Source of the DNA: Carboxylicivirga longa
GTDB lineage: Bacteria > Bacteroidota > Bacteroidia > Bacteroidales > Marinilabiliaceae
DNA length: 64,000 bases
Reading direction: 5' to 3'
NCBI RefSeq assembly: GCF_050589825.1
Contig: NZ_JBNGOZ010000012.1
Coordinates: 74,384-138,383, forward strand
Shown here one piece after another: positions 34,927 through 44,195 of the stretch; positions within the stretch are counted from its first letter, which is position 1, and each line of letters opens with the position of its first letter. The notes beneath the pieces were generated by a model. The model had not been told where the DNA came from and searched no databases. It saw nothing but the letters and a program-made list of their open reading frames with translations. The position numbers and the translations under genes are program-made.

Positions 34927-35156
34927 ATATTGTTTATTGAAGATACTGTATGGAATAAGAAGAGAATGCTGCAAAAGAATGACTGGCTTACCAGTTAACC
35001 GAATACAAAAGTAGATATTCTAATTCGTAGAACTGTATTTCTTACAAATGTAACTATCTGTAATATAAATTACTGAATTACAATGTGTATCTCCCACCCC
35101 TACTAGAACATTAAAGGCCTTGTTATGTTTTACACTTGTTACGCAAGCTAAAAGTA

Positions 35157-35963
35157 ATGGTGATGAAAGATAAAACGAATTCTTCCTATGCTGTTATTAC
35201 AGGGGCAAGCAAAGGGCTGGGGAAAGCTTTCGCTTTTGAGTTGGCTCGTTTAGGTAGAAATATTGTATTGGTTAGTCTGCCTGACCAGAGACTGCAAAAT
35301 GTTGTGGCTGCCATTAAAGGAACTTACGATGTTGAAGTTGCCTATTTCGAAACAGATTTTGTCTGCAGTGATAATATTATGGTTTTGTGTGAATGGCTCA
35401 ATAGTAATTTCAACATCGATATTTTAATTAATAATGCAGGTGTGGGCGGCACAACCCGCTTTACCGATGTGAATGTTAATTATATAGAAACGATGATACA
35501 GGTGAATGTTACAGCAACGGTTATTCTTACTCATCAGCTTTTGTCAAATCTAAAAAGGCAAGCTTGTTCCTACATCTTAAACGTTTCAAGTATTGCCGCT
35601 TTTTCACCTGTTGGTTATAAAACGGTTTATCCGGCTTCAAAAGTATTTGTTCATTACTTTACTCGCGGTTTAAGGGCCGAGTTAAAAGATTCAAGTGTCA
35701 GTGTGAGTGTGGTTCATCCAGGACCAATGGCCACTAATCCTGAAATTGAGGCACGCATCGAAAAGCAGGGTTTTATCGCTAAGCTTACCTTGTTGAAGCC
35801 TGAGAAAGTAGCTCGTTTTGCTATTTGTCGTTTGCTAAAGAAAGATTCTGTGATTGTGCTGAGTCACTTTACGTGGGTGGTATCTAAACTACTGCCCGAG
35901 TGGTTAACCCTTTATCTGATGACCCGAATTGTGAAGCGTGAGATGAAAACCCAACTCGCCTAA
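35157..35963 (+). CDS. Short-chain dehydrogenase/reductase
   Basis: A classical SDR of about 268 residues: nucleotide-binding TGASKGLGKAFA, NNAG near residue 95, catalytic Ser in LNVSSIAAF and YPASK (catalytic Tyr and Lys). The Asp-like position after the first beta strand suggests NADP(H) preference is open. The C-terminal about 50 residues contain a hydrophobic, possibly membrane-associated segment (VLSHFTWVVSKLLPEWL), as in fungal/bacterial lipid-acting SDRs. Start ATG 35157 or 35163. Substrate unknown. Confidence 0.8.
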   Translation: MVMKDKTNSSYAVITGASKGLGKAFAFELARLGRNIVLVSLPDQRLQNVVAAIKGTYDVEVAYFETDFVCSDNIMVLCEWLNSNFNIDILINNAGVGGTTRFTDVNVNYIETMIQVNVTATVILTHQLLSNLKRQACSYILNVSSIAAFSPVGYKTVYPASKVFVHYFTRGLRAELKDSSVSVSVVHPGPMATNPEIEARIEKQGFIAKLTLLKPEKVARFAICRLLKKDSVIVLSHFTWVVSKLLPEWLTLYLMTRIVKREMKTQLA

Positions 35964-35998
35964 TCATCAGTCATGATTTAAGCTGATATACTAGAAGT

Positions 35999-36970
35999 AT
36001 GAAGTCGGTATTTGTAACAGGAATAAATGGTTTGTTGGGCACCAATCTTGTCAATTTTTTATTAAAAAGTGGGTTTAAAGTATTTGGTCTGGTGCGCCAC
36101 ATCAACTCCTATCAAGGGATGCAGAGCGAGCACCTGAAGATTATAAGGGGTACCTTGTTTGATGATCACACAACGGTTCTGTCAAAGGTAGATTATGTGA
36201 TTCATATAGCTGCTGTAACCGCACAGAATATTTTGTCGGAAACATATTATTGGAGGGTTAATACCAATGCCACCAAGCAGCTTTATCAAAACGCCATCAA
36301 ATGCAATGTTAAGAAGTTTGTGTTTGTGAGTAGCGCCAATACCATTGGCTACGGTTCAAAGGAGAAACCGGGCAGTGAGGAGATGAGTTGGCGGCAACCC
36401 TTTTGTGATTCAATATACGCTCAAAGCAAGAAATTGGCCGAGAACCATGTTTTATCTGGCAAATGCCGTATGAAAACCATTGTTGTTAATCCGACATTTA
36501 TGCTTGGTGCTTTTGATACTAAGCCAAGCTCCGGCAAGATAGTGCTCATGGCATGGAAAAAAAAGATGGTCTTTTATCCGCCCGGAGGTAAGAATTTTGT
36601 CCATGTTGAAGATGTAGCCAAAGGAATTTTATATGCCTTGCAAAAGGGACGAAATCGGAATAGATACCTTTTGTCCAATGAAAACTTGTCTTATTACGAG
36701 TTTTTTCAAAAGCTTAATAGGGTATGTCAGCAAAAGCCTGTTATGGTAAAAGTTCCAAAGGTGATTTTATTGGCGCTTGGTCATTTGGGCGATTTTCTGC
36801 GACGTGCGAATGTCGCTACAAGTCTGAGTTCTGTGAATATGCGCACATTGTGCATCAATAACTATTATACAAACCATAAGTCCGCCAGTGAGTTAGATTT
36901 GAGTTATCAGCCTGTTGATAAAGCCATAGAAGATGCAATAAGCTATTTCGAACACGGAGTTTCTACGTAA
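35999..36970 (+). CDS. NAD-dependent epimerase/dehydratase (extended SDR)
   Basis: The 323-residue protein has TGINGLLGTNLVNFL at the N-terminus (GxxGxxG), FVSSANTIGYGS with the catalytic Ser region and YAQSKKLAE with Tyr-x-x-x-Lys. It resembles dihydroflavonol reductase/3-beta-HSD-like proteins. It follows the short SDR by 36 bases, so the two may act on one lipid- or terpenoid-like substrate. A similar gene is at 62560 in this window. Confidence 0.8.
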   Translation: MKSVFVTGINGLLGTNLVNFLLKSGFKVFGLVRHINSYQGMQSEHLKIIRGTLFDDHTTVLSKVDYVIHIAAVTAQNILSETYYWRVNTNATKQLYQNAIKCNVKKFVFVSSANTIGYGSKEKPGSEEMSWRQPFCDSIYAQSKKLAENHVLSGKCRMKTIVVNPTFMLGAFDTKPSSGKIVLMAWKKKMVFYPPGGKNFVHVEDVAKGILYALQKGRNRNRYLLSNENLSYYEFFQKLNRVCQQKPVMVKVPKVILLALGHLGDFLRRANVATSLSSVNMRTLCINNYYTNHKSASELDLSYQPVDKAIEDAISYFEHGVST

Positions 36971-37048
36971 ATGCTTATCTGCCTAAAAAACCGGGTTTTG
37001 TGTTGAAAAGCATCGAATCAAACCGGGCTTTTCTTATTTTCGGTGTTC

Positions 37049-37384
37049 ATGGTTAAACTTTTTAGTATTAGTTTTGCGCTCGTGAATCATCAGTCGCAAC
37101 ATATCAATCGTAAATCTGTTAGCCGCTTTAAAAAGTGGAGCCGTAAAGGTTACGCCATTTTCGGATCGCTGGGGCATGTCGTGCACATTGGCCGTCTGTC
37201 GGTTGATTTGGTGCAATGGATTGGGCAAATTGTGTTGCATGTTGAAACAACGCTCCAACAAGCGCTAAAGCTGGAGCAGGACGATGATGATGACTTGAAG
37301 GAACTCAATGAAGAGGCATTGCTTACATTGGTTTTAGAAACGAATGATGTGGCATGTGCCGTAATCTATAACGAACATTATTAA
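37049..37384 (+). CDS. Hypothetical 111-residue protein
   Basis: No family recognised. Starts MVKLFSISFALVNHQSQ, has a basic N-terminal half and a coiled-coil-like C-terminal half with an unusual run of five Asp (EQDDDDDLKE). No signal peptide. A well-formed terminator follows immediately. It lies between the SDR pair and the biotin operon and may belong to either or neither. Confidence 0.6.
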   Translation: MVKLFSISFALVNHQSQHINRKSVSRFKKWSRKGYAIFGSLGHVVHIGRLSVDLVQWIGQIVLHVETTLQQALKLEQDDDDDLKELNEEALLTLVLETNDVACAVIYNEHY

Positions 37385-37385
37385 C

Positions 37386-37422
37386 AACCGTCAACAGGGC
37401 TAATCCTTGTTGGCGGTTTTTT
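37386..37422 (+). terminator. Terminator ahead of the biotin operon
   Basis: AACCGTCAACAGG at 37386-37398 pairs with CCTTGTTGGCGGTT, with a few mismatches, followed by a run of T. The biotin operon starts about 10 bases later, so it may be partly a leader attenuator. Confidence 0.75.
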
Positions 37423-37433
37423 ATTTGATGCAT

Positions 37434-38426
37434 ATGGTACAAGAGATTACCGAACGAATTCTACAAGGCGGAGCGCTTACGCACGCGGAAGCCTTGGCCT
37501 TGGTTCATCTGGAGGATAAAGAGGAGCTTTATAGAGCAGCCGATGCGCTGCGTCGCCATTTTAAGGGCGATTTTATGGAAATGTGCTCCATCATGAATGC
37601 CAAATCGGGCAAGTGCACACAGGACTGTAAATGGTGCTCACAATCCATGTTTCATAATACCCATGTGGAGGAGTATGAGTTGGTTGATTTGCAGGAAGCC
37701 GAGCAGCTGGCTGAGGAAAATGCCGGTAAAGGGGTTTATCGGTTTTCGTTGGTGACCAGTGGGCGAGCTATTTCTAACAGCAACCTGGATAAATTGTGTG
37801 GGGTTTACAAAAGCATTCAGCGTAAAACGCCCATTCACCTATGTGCTTCAATGGGCTTATTAAACCGTTCACAACTCGATAAGTTGCGGGAAGCCGGCGT
37901 GGGGCATTACCATTGCAATATCGAAACCGCGCCATCGTATTTTAAAGAGGTGTGTAGCTCGCATACCATGGAAGATAAAGTTCGTACTATAAAGGCAGCG
38001 CGTGCAGCCGGGATGGGTATCTGTTCGGGAGGCATCATCGGCATGGGCGAAACCATGGAGCAGCGCATCGAAATGGCCTTTACGCTGTCGGAGTTGGAGA
38101 TTGAGTCCATCCCATTGAACGTGCTGATGCCGGTGGAAGGCACACAGTTAGCGGGCGCAAAGCCTTTGTCGGATGAGGAGGTCTTGACCACTTTTGCGCT
38201 CTTTCGCCTGATTAATCCTAAGGCTAACATTCGTTTGGCCGGTGGTCGTAACCTCATTAGTCATATTCAGGATAGGGCTTTAAATGCGGGAGTGAGTGCG
38301 GCTTTGGTGGGCGATTACTTAACGACTGTTGGTACCAATATCAACCAGGATAAAGAGGCATTTAGCGGTGCCGGTTTTTCGCTTGATCATGAATTATTGA
38401 AAGAAAGAACCTGTTGTAAAGCCTAA
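37434..38426 (+). CDS. bioB: Biotin synthase
   Basis: The 330-residue radical SAM enzyme has the 4Fe-4S motif CTQDCKWC near residue 57-64, and downstream the 2Fe-2S ligands: Cys in LCASMG, in YHCNIET and an Arg in NIRLAGGRN. It inserts sulfur into dethiobiotin in the final step. Start ATG 37434 is chosen; ATG 37428 is also in frame. First gene of a six-gene biotin operon. Confidence 0.95.
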   Translation: MVQEITERILQGGALTHAEALALVHLEDKEELYRAADALRRHFKGDFMEMCSIMNAKSGKCTQDCKWCSQSMFHNTHVEEYELVDLQEAEQLAEENAGKGVYRFSLVTSGRAISNSNLDKLCGVYKSIQRKTPIHLCASMGLLNRSQLDKLREAGVGHYHCNIETAPSYFKEVCSSHTMEDKVRTIKAARAAGMGICSGGIIGMGETMEQRIEMAFTLSELEIESIPLNVLMPVEGTQLAGAKPLSDEEVLTTFALFRLINPKANIRLAGGRNLISHIQDRALNAGVSAALVGDYLTTVGTNINQDKEAFSGAGFSLDHELLKERTCCKA

Positions 38427-38438
38427 TTTGAGTTTGGA

Positions 38439-39728
38439 ATGGATATAAATCAACTGATTGATATTGACCGTGAGCATGTGTGGCATCCCTATACTTCCAT
38501 GCATAAGCCGCTGCCTGTTTACCCGGTTGAAAGGGCGGAATCCTGCACTATTTATCTTAAGGATGGTCGAGCGTTAACGGATGGCATGTCATCGTGGTGG
38601 GCGGCTGTTCACGGCTATAATCATCCGGTTTTAAATGCGGCTGTTGAGAAGCAGTTAAAAAGTATGTCGCATGTAATGTTTGGTGGATTGACGCATGCGC
38701 CGGCCGTTGAGCTGGCTTCCCGCCTGGTTGCTCTTACGCCACCGGTTTTACAAAAGGTGTTTTTTTGTGATTCGGGCTCGGTAGCCGTTGAAGTGGCCAT
38801 GAAGCTGGCGCTGCAGTATTGGATAGCACAAGGACAGAGCGAGAAGTCGAAGTTTGCCACAATACGTTCCGGCTATCACGGCGATACCTGGAATGCCATG
38901 TCGGTTTGCGATCCCGAAACGGGAATGCACCACATCTTCAGTAAAGCGTTGCCGGTGCATTTCTTTGCAACTCAGCCAAGGTGTCCGTTTGGTTCATCTG
39001 CTATTCAGCCCGATGTAGAGGCGGTACATGCCATTTTGCAAAAACATCACAACGAAATTGCTGCCTTCATTCTGGAGCCAATTGTACAAGGGGCTGGGGG
39101 GATGTGGTTTTATTCCGCTGACTACTTACGTGAGTTGAGGTCGCTGTGTAATCGTTACAATGTGTTGCTCATTGCCGATGAAATTGCTTCCGGCTTCGGG
39201 CGTACAGGCAAGCTCTTTGCTTGTGAGCATGCTGATATCACACCTGATATTATGTGCTTAGGTAAGGCCATTACAGGCGGCTATATGAGCTTTGCTGCTA
39301 CTTTAACCACCAATCTGGTGGCTGAAACCATCAGTAATGGTCAGCCGGGCGTGTTTATGCACGGGCCCACTTTTATGGGTAATCCCTTGGCTTGTGCGGT
39401 AGCCAATGCAAGTATTGATTTACTAATGAAGCCGAACTGGGAGCAGAAAGTGCAGCACATAGAAGCGCAACTTCAAAAGGGTCTGAGTCCTTGCCGGCAA
39501 TTACATAATGTGAAAGAGGTGCGTTGCTTAGGGGCGATTGGTGTAGTGGAGCTGCATCAGCCGGTTGATATGGCGGTTGTGCAACAACGTTTTGTGGAGC
39601 TGGGTGTGTGGGTTCGTCCCTTTGGGCAAAATGTTTATCTCATGCCCCCTTTCATTATCTGTGATGATGAATTGGAAAAGCTATGTTCTGCAGTTTATCA
39701 GGTCGTTAAAGAGGAGGGAGCGCAATGA
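38439..39728 (+). CDS. bioA: Adenosylmethionine-8-amino-7-oxononanoate aminotransferase
   Basis: A 429-residue class III aminotransferase with the BioA signature HVWHPYTSMH at the N-terminus, DGMSSWWAAVHGYNHP, the PLP-binding Lys in LGKAITGGYMS and ADEIASGFGRTG. It makes 7,8-diaminopelargonate from 8-amino-7-oxononanoate using S-adenosylmethionine as amino donor. Its stop overlaps the bioF start in ATGA. Confidence 0.95.
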   Translation: MDINQLIDIDREHVWHPYTSMHKPLPVYPVERAESCTIYLKDGRALTDGMSSWWAAVHGYNHPVLNAAVEKQLKSMSHVMFGGLTHAPAVELASRLVALTPPVLQKVFFCDSGSVAVEVAMKLALQYWIAQGQSEKSKFATIRSGYHGDTWNAMSVCDPETGMHHIFSKALPVHFFATQPRCPFGSSAIQPDVEAVHAILQKHHNEIAAFILEPIVQGAGGMWFYSADYLRELRSLCNRYNVLLIADEIASGFGRTGKLFACEHADITPDIMCLGKAITGGYMSFAATLTTNLVAETISNGQPGVFMHGPTFMGNPLACAVANASIDLLMKPNWEQKVQHIEAQLQKGLSPCRQLHNVKEVRCLGAIGVVELHQPVDMAVVQQRFVELGVWVRPFGQNVYLMPPFIICDDELEKLCSAVYQVVKEEGAQ

Positions 39729-40882
39729 CTTATGAAGAACAACTGGCCGGATTAGAGGAGGCCGGGGCGTTACGTGAGTTAAGAGATGTGGAGCCGTTGA
39801 GCGGTGCGTACTGTCGTTATAGCAATCAGAAATTATTCAACCTTACGTCCAATGATTATTTGGGATTGGCCAATGATGGGTGGCTCAGGCAGTTCTTTTA
39901 TCATCAGCAGGAAGAAGGGGGGAGGTTTCATTTTGGAGCCTCTTCATCGCGTTTGTTAACGGGCAATACAACGCTGTATGATGAGGTAGAGTACTTGTTG
40001 AAAAGTAACTACCAGGCTGAAGCGGCTTTGTTTTTCAACAGTGGCTATCATGCCAATATGGGGATTTTGCCGGCTTTGGCCGACAAGCAGGACTTACTCC
40101 TGTCTGATAAACTGTGTCATGCCAGCCTGATTGATGGCATTCGCTTGAGTAACGCGGAGCATGTACGCTACCGACATCTCGATTATGAGCAGCTGGAAGC
40201 CATCTTAGCGAAGCGACGACATCTCTATCAGCGGGTTTTTATCGTCACCGAGTCGGTGTTTAGCATGGATGGCGATATGGCCGATTTACAACAGCTTGCG
40301 GCAATTAAAGAGCGCTACGATTGTACTTTGTATGTCGATGAAGCCCATGCGGTAGGAGTATTGGGCGATAAGGGTTTGGGGTTGTGTGAGGTGCAGCAGG
40401 TAAGCCATCGCATTGATATTATTGTGGGTACCTTGGGTAAGGCTTATGCCTCGGTGGGTGCTTTTGCTGTTGTAAGCAGTGTCATAAAGCGGCTGTTGGT
40501 GAATAAGTCGCGCACCTTAATCTATACCACCGCTTTGCCACCAATAAATATGGCATGGACGAAGTTTATCATTGAGCGGATGGCCGGGTTTAATGAGCAA
40601 CGTAAGCGCTTGAAGAGTCTGTCTGTGTTTATGCGCGAGGCTTTGCTCCAAAAGGGGTATCCGGTGCATCAAAGTCACATTATGCCTGTTCTGTTGGGGG
40701 CTAATAAAGTGGCGGTGCAATTGGCCGAACACCTGCAAAAGGAGGGCTATTTGGTTTTTCCCATTCGTCCGCCAACGGTGCCGCTAAATACCGCAAGATT
40801 GCGTATCTCATTAACATCAACGATGGAGCAGGCCGATTTGGAAAGCTTTTTACAACATATCCCTTACAATCAAAATCAATGA
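39725..40882 (+). CDS. bioF: 8-amino-7-oxononanoate synthase
   Basis: A 385-residue alpha-oxoamine synthase: NLTSNDYLGL near residue 38, HFGASSSRLLTGN, the PLP-contacting Asp/His in VDEAHAVGVLGDKG and the Lys in VGTLGKAYASVG. It condenses pimeloyl-ACP and alanine. ATGA overlaps exist at both ends, so translation is coupled through the operon. Confidence 0.95.
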   Translation: MTYEEQLAGLEEAGALRELRDVEPLSGAYCRYSNQKLFNLTSNDYLGLANDGWLRQFFYHQQEEGGRFHFGASSSRLLTGNTTLYDEVEYLLKSNYQAEAALFFNSGYHANMGILPALADKQDLLLSDKLCHASLIDGIRLSNAEHVRYRHLDYEQLEAILAKRRHLYQRVFIVTESVFSMDGDMADLQQLAAIKERYDCTLYVDEAHAVGVLGDKGLGLCEVQQVSHRIDIIVGTLGKAYASVGAFAVVSSVIKRLLVNKSRTLIYTTALPPINMAWTKFIIERMAGFNEQRKRLKSLSVFMREALLQKGYPVHQSHIMPVLLGANKVAVQLAEHLQKEGYLVFPIRPPTVPLNTARLRISLTSTMEQADLESFLQHIPYNQNQ

Positions 40883-41550
40883 AATATACCTGGTTACATA
40901 AGAATTATGTGGAAAGGCTGATCCTGTTTTTTAACGGATGGAGTTGCGATGAACAGCCCTTTAGAACCATTGGTGATGGTGGAAATGATGTGCTGATGGT
41001 CTATGATTATCGCGATTTAGCCTTGCCAAACCAGGTGATTGAAGCCATGGAACAGTATCAAAGTGTTTCAGTGGTCGCCTGGTCTTTTGGGGTTTGGGTG
41101 GCTCAGGTGGCGCTGGGGTCACTTAAATATAAGCTGGAGCGCACCATAGCGGTGAATGGCACAGGAGCGCCTGTTGATAAGGCTTTGGGTATTCCGGCGC
41201 CAATAGCAATGGGTACCTTATCGGGTCTGAATGACAGAAACCTGCAAAAGTTTCAGCGGCGCATGTTTTGCACAAAGGAGCATTGGGCACTGTTCAGAGC
41301 CAATCAACCGGTTCGACCGCTGGATGAAGTGAAAGATGAGCTGTTTCTGCTTTTGCAGCATGTGAAAGTGCAGAATCTAACAGGTGATTTTTACGATACG
41401 GCTCTTATTGGTTCTTGTGATCTGATATTTCCTGCGGCTAATCAGCATCGTTATTGGAAAGACCGGGCCGCAATCATTGAATTGGAACAAGGCCATTTTT
41501 GCTTTTATGAATTTGAGAGCTGGGAGCAAATCATTCATTTAACAACCTGA
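40879..41550 (+). CDS. bioG: Pimeloyl-ACP methyl ester esterase
   Basis: The 223-residue alpha/beta hydrolase (DUF452) has FFNGWSCDEQPF, an Asp in YDYRDL and the nucleophile Ser in VAWSFGVWVAQ; the catalytic His is in GHFCFYEF. BioG replaces BioH in many Bacteroidota: it removes the methyl ester added by BioC and stops elongation at pimeloyl-ACP. It is directly followed by bioC. In some Bacteroides the two are fused; here they are separate genes. Confidence 0.9.
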   Translation: MKYTWLHKNYVERLILFFNGWSCDEQPFRTIGDGGNDVLMVYDYRDLALPNQVIEAMEQYQSVSVVAWSFGVWVAQVALGSLKYKLERTIAVNGTGAPVDKALGIPAPIAMGTLSGLNDRNLQKFQRRMFCTKEHWALFRANQPVRPLDEVKDELFLLLQHVKVQNLTGDFYDTALIGSCDLIFPAANQHRYWKDRAAIIELEQGHFCFYEFESWEQIIHLTT

Positions 41551-41551
41551 T

Positions 41552-42337
41552 ATGATAAAGGAAATATTAAAAGTCACGCCACCGATTGATAAAAACTTAC
41601 TTAAGAAACGTTTCGGGGCGGCTTCATCGACTTACGGTGAACATGCAAAAGTTCAGCAGCGCATGGCCGTTCGTTTGGTCGAAATGGCACAAATGTACTT
41701 GTCGGCTAAGCAAGGTCGGGTACTGGAGTTTGGCTGTGGAACCGGCTTATTAACTCAACAAATTATAAAGCATTTTTCAGTAGGTCATTATGTCATCAAC
41801 GATTTGGTTGGTGATGTCAGTGGCTTGGTTCATACCATCCTCAAGAATAGAGTTACAAAGCAGCAGTTTATTGCCGGAGATGTTGAGTGCCTCGATTTGC
41901 CAGATGCATTGGATAGTATCTGGTCGGGTGCAACCATTCAGTGGATAAACCAATTGCAGCCGTTTTTTTATAAACTATCTCAGCATCTGAAGCCCGGAGC
42001 TTATTTGCTTGTGTCGTCATTTGGGCCCAATAACTACAAGGAGATAAAAGCCACAACCGGCAATGGAATCGCTTATGAAACAAAGGAGCAGTTGATTTCT
42101 GCGGCAAGCAGTGGTTTTGAACTGATAGCTTTTGAGGAGTGGCAGGAGCAGTTGTGGTTTAACAGTCCGCTGGAGGTGTTAAAGCACATGCGCAGCACCG
42201 GCGTAAATGGTGTTTCTGCGTGTTCCTGGACCAAGGGTAAAATGAATGCCTTCTGTAATTCCTACAGCCAATGGGCTCAATCTGATGGGTATCCGCTCAC
42301 CTATCATCCTTATTTAATGGTATTCAAAAAGAACTAA
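41552..42337 (+). CDS. bioC: Malonyl-ACP O-methyltransferase
   Basis: The 261-residue class I methyltransferase has RFGAASSTYGEHAKVQQRM at the N-terminus, SAM-binding EFGCGTGLLTQQI and GATIQWINQL. It methylates malonyl-ACP so that the fatty acid system can build the pimelate chain. Starts 1 base after the bioG stop. Confidence 0.95.
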   Translation: MIKEILKVTPPIDKNLLKKRFGAASSTYGEHAKVQQRMAVRLVEMAQMYLSAKQGRVLEFGCGTGLLTQQIIKHFSVGHYVINDLVGDVSGLVHTILKNRVTKQQFIAGDVECLDLPDALDSIWSGATIQWINQLQPFFYKLSQHLKPGAYLLVSSFGPNNYKEIKATTGNGIAYETKEQLISAASSGFELIAFEEWQEQLWFNSPLEVLKHMRSTGVNGVSACSWTKGKMNAFCNSYSQWAQSDGYPLTYHPYLMVFKKN

Positions 42338-42339
42338 AT

Positions 42340-43023
42340 ATGTCAACTTACTTTATAACAGCCATCGATACGGATGCCGGAAAAACTGTGGTGACCGGCT
42401 TACTGGCAAAATACATTAAAGCGCTTAGACGCGATGTTATCACCATGAAACTGTCGCAAACCGGGTGTGAAAAGTTGTCCGATGATATTGTGGTGCATCG
42501 GCAGATAATGCGAGTGGAGCTTAGTGAAGATGATAAGAGCGGTTTGACCTGTCCTTATTTATTTCCATTTCCGGCCAGTCCGCACTTGGCTGCAGCAATG
42601 GAAAACAAACGTATTTCAGAAAAGGTATTGATGAACGCCCTTGAAGCTCTTGAAATGAAACATGAACATGTACTTGTTGAAGGCTTGGGCGGGCTAATGG
42701 TGCCTATTAATGACGAATTGCTGGTGGCCGACTTTATTCAGAAGTATAATTTCCCTGTTATATTGGTTACTTCGGGGCGGTTAGGCTCTATCAATCATAC
42801 CCTATTGACTTTAGAAGCCTTAAAGGCACGGAATATTCCTGTTTATGGTGTTATTTATAATCACTACCCGCTTACGGCAAGCGAAATTACAGCCGATTCA
42901 GCATTGGTGATTAAATCATATCTGCAAGGTTACTATCCTGCGGCATTGTGGGGCGAAGTGCCGGTTATGGAAGGTGATTTTTGTAATAGTAATGCGCTAT
43001 TGAAGGAGGCTTGGTTTCAGTAG
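42340..43023 (+). CDS. bioD: Dethiobiotin synthetase
   Basis: The 227-residue P-loop enzyme has FITAIDTDAGKTVVTGLL at the N-terminus, Lys/Ser at KLSQTG and the signature EGLGGLMVP. It carboxylates diaminopelargonate to dethiobiotin with ATP and CO2. It is the last gene of the operon, so the window encodes every step from malonyl-ACP to biotin. Confidence 0.95.
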   Translation: MSTYFITAIDTDAGKTVVTGLLAKYIKALRRDVITMKLSQTGCEKLSDDIVVHRQIMRVELSEDDKSGLTCPYLFPFPASPHLAAAMENKRISEKVLMNALEALEMKHEHVLVEGLGGLMVPINDELLVADFIQKYNFPVILVTSGRLGSINHTLLTLEALKARNIPVYGVIYNHYPLTASEITADSALVIKSYLQGYYPAALWGEVPVMEGDFCNSNALLKEAWFQ

Positions 43024-43154
43024 AATTCCTTGGGCACAAGTTGTTGGTGTGAAAGTTATTAGAATCAGTGGTGTTTATTTTTTTATATGTTTTATGCTGT
43101 ATATTTCTTTCTTTTTTGCTAACTTTTAAAAGCTAATGATTAAAACCGAACACT

Positions 43155-43526
43155 ATGAAAGGGGGACACATCAACTTAATAGATCTCGATTTTGAGTATA
43201 AGATATGGAAGAATCGAATAGAGCTTTTTATTAATGAGATACAGATTTTAAAGAATAGAAATGAAGAGGTTAAGAATGAGGACTTTATAGGTGAGCTGAA
43301 TACCGTGGAGCTAATGGTATTGGATGAGCACAGCGATCAGCTTAAAAAGTTATCCAATCGGATTAAGGTGCAGGAGCACGAACTACAGTTTTACAACAAA
43401 GATTTTCCCATTACGCAGGGTCATCAGTACTTTGTGGAACATGAGGCCTTGCGGCAAAAGATGGAGAATATATCAAAGTTGCATTTTCGCCGGGTGGCCG
43501 ATCTAATCAATGCTTTGGGCATCTAG
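43155..43526 (+). CDS. Hypothetical coiled-coil protein
   Basis: The 123-residue soluble protein is almost all charged helix (long heptad-like stretch at residues 12-75). It starts MKGGHINLIDLDFEYK and ends RRVADLINALGI. No family recognised and no signal peptide. It stands alone between bioD and a START-like gene. Confidence 0.6.
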   Translation: MKGGHINLIDLDFEYKIWKNRIELFINEIQILKNRNEEVKNEDFIGELNTVELMVLDEHSDQLKKLSNRIKVQEHELQFYNKDFPITQGHQYFVEHEALRQKMENISKLHFRRVADLINALGI

Positions 43527-43604
43527 CCAAGGGCTTCGTATTTACCGGGCTCAGAAAAATGGCTTTTCCACATTTTTCCTTTCCTTTGCACAAAAAATAA
43601 TCTC

Positions 43605-43994
43605 ATGTACAAAGATTTCAAAACGCGCATAAAAGTAAAAGCCGAAATGGAAGATGCCTTTGCGGCATTTATCAACCCCTTTACAATAGAGCTATGGAGT
43701 GGCTATCCTGCTGTGATGAGCAAAACGCCGGGTACCGAGTTCTCTTTATGGGAAGGTGACATTGTGGGGCAAGTTTTGGAAGTGGAAGAGGAGAAGAAGA
43801 TTGTGCAGGAGTGGTATTTTGGCGAGCAGGATGAGCCGTCCATTGTTACCCTTAAGTTTTTCCCCCAGAGTGGGGGGCGTGTGCAAATTGATCTGCTGCA
43901 CACCAATATTCCCGAAGAGGCTTATGAGGATATTGTTGAGGGATGGAATGATTATTACCTGGGTGCCATTAAAACGTTTTTAGAGCTGGAGTAG
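43605..43994 (+). CDS. START-like/AHSA1-type protein
   Basis: The 129-residue protein shows the SRPBCC/AHSA1 pattern: an N-terminal beta strand (FKTRIKVKAEMEDAFAAF), INPFTIELWSGYPA, WEGDIVGQVLEVEEEKKIVQEWYFG and C-terminal helix EEAYEDIVEGWNDYYLG. Such small proteins bind hydrophobic ligands or assist Hsp90. It occurs widely as a single gene in Bacteroidota; ligand unknown. Confidence 0.75.
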   Translation: MYKDFKTRIKVKAEMEDAFAAFINPFTIELWSGYPAVMSKTPGTEFSLWEGDIVGQVLEVEEEKKIVQEWYFGEQDEPSIVTLKFFPQSGGRVQIDLLHTNIPEEAYEDIVEGWNDYYLGAIKTFLELE

Positions 43995-44007
43995 CGTTTT
44001 TTGCTCA

Positions 44008-44037
44008 AAGGGGTATTCATAGCACCTTATACCCCTT
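44008..44037 (+). terminator. Hairpin after the START-like gene
   Basis: AAGGGGTAT at 44008-44016 pairs with ATACCCCTT at 44029-44037. The T run is poor, so it may be a weak terminator. Confidence 0.5.
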
Positions 44038-44140
44038 CCTATGATTGTGTTTTTCCGGTCGGGTAGCACAGCTTTTATCCTATTTTCATAAAGTTTAACC
44101 AAAGCTGTTTTGCAACATGCATGGGCATGATAAGGATCAA

Positions 44141-44170
44141 TTGGTCGGCATTTGAGGTGACTTATCTTTG
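44141..44170 (+). promoter_or_regulatory. Promoter of the EFR1-type gene
   Basis: TTG at 44141-44143, exactly 19 bases, then TATCTTTG at 44163-44170. Predicted start about 44177, 19 bases before ATG 44196. Confidence 0.7.
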
Positions 44171-44195
44171 CGGCAAATAAGTTTATATCCGCAAC

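Noticed and set aside
36970..37049. Terminator-like AAACCGGG words after the second SDR gene
   Set aside because: The two words are in direct, not inverted, orientation and form no convincing stem.
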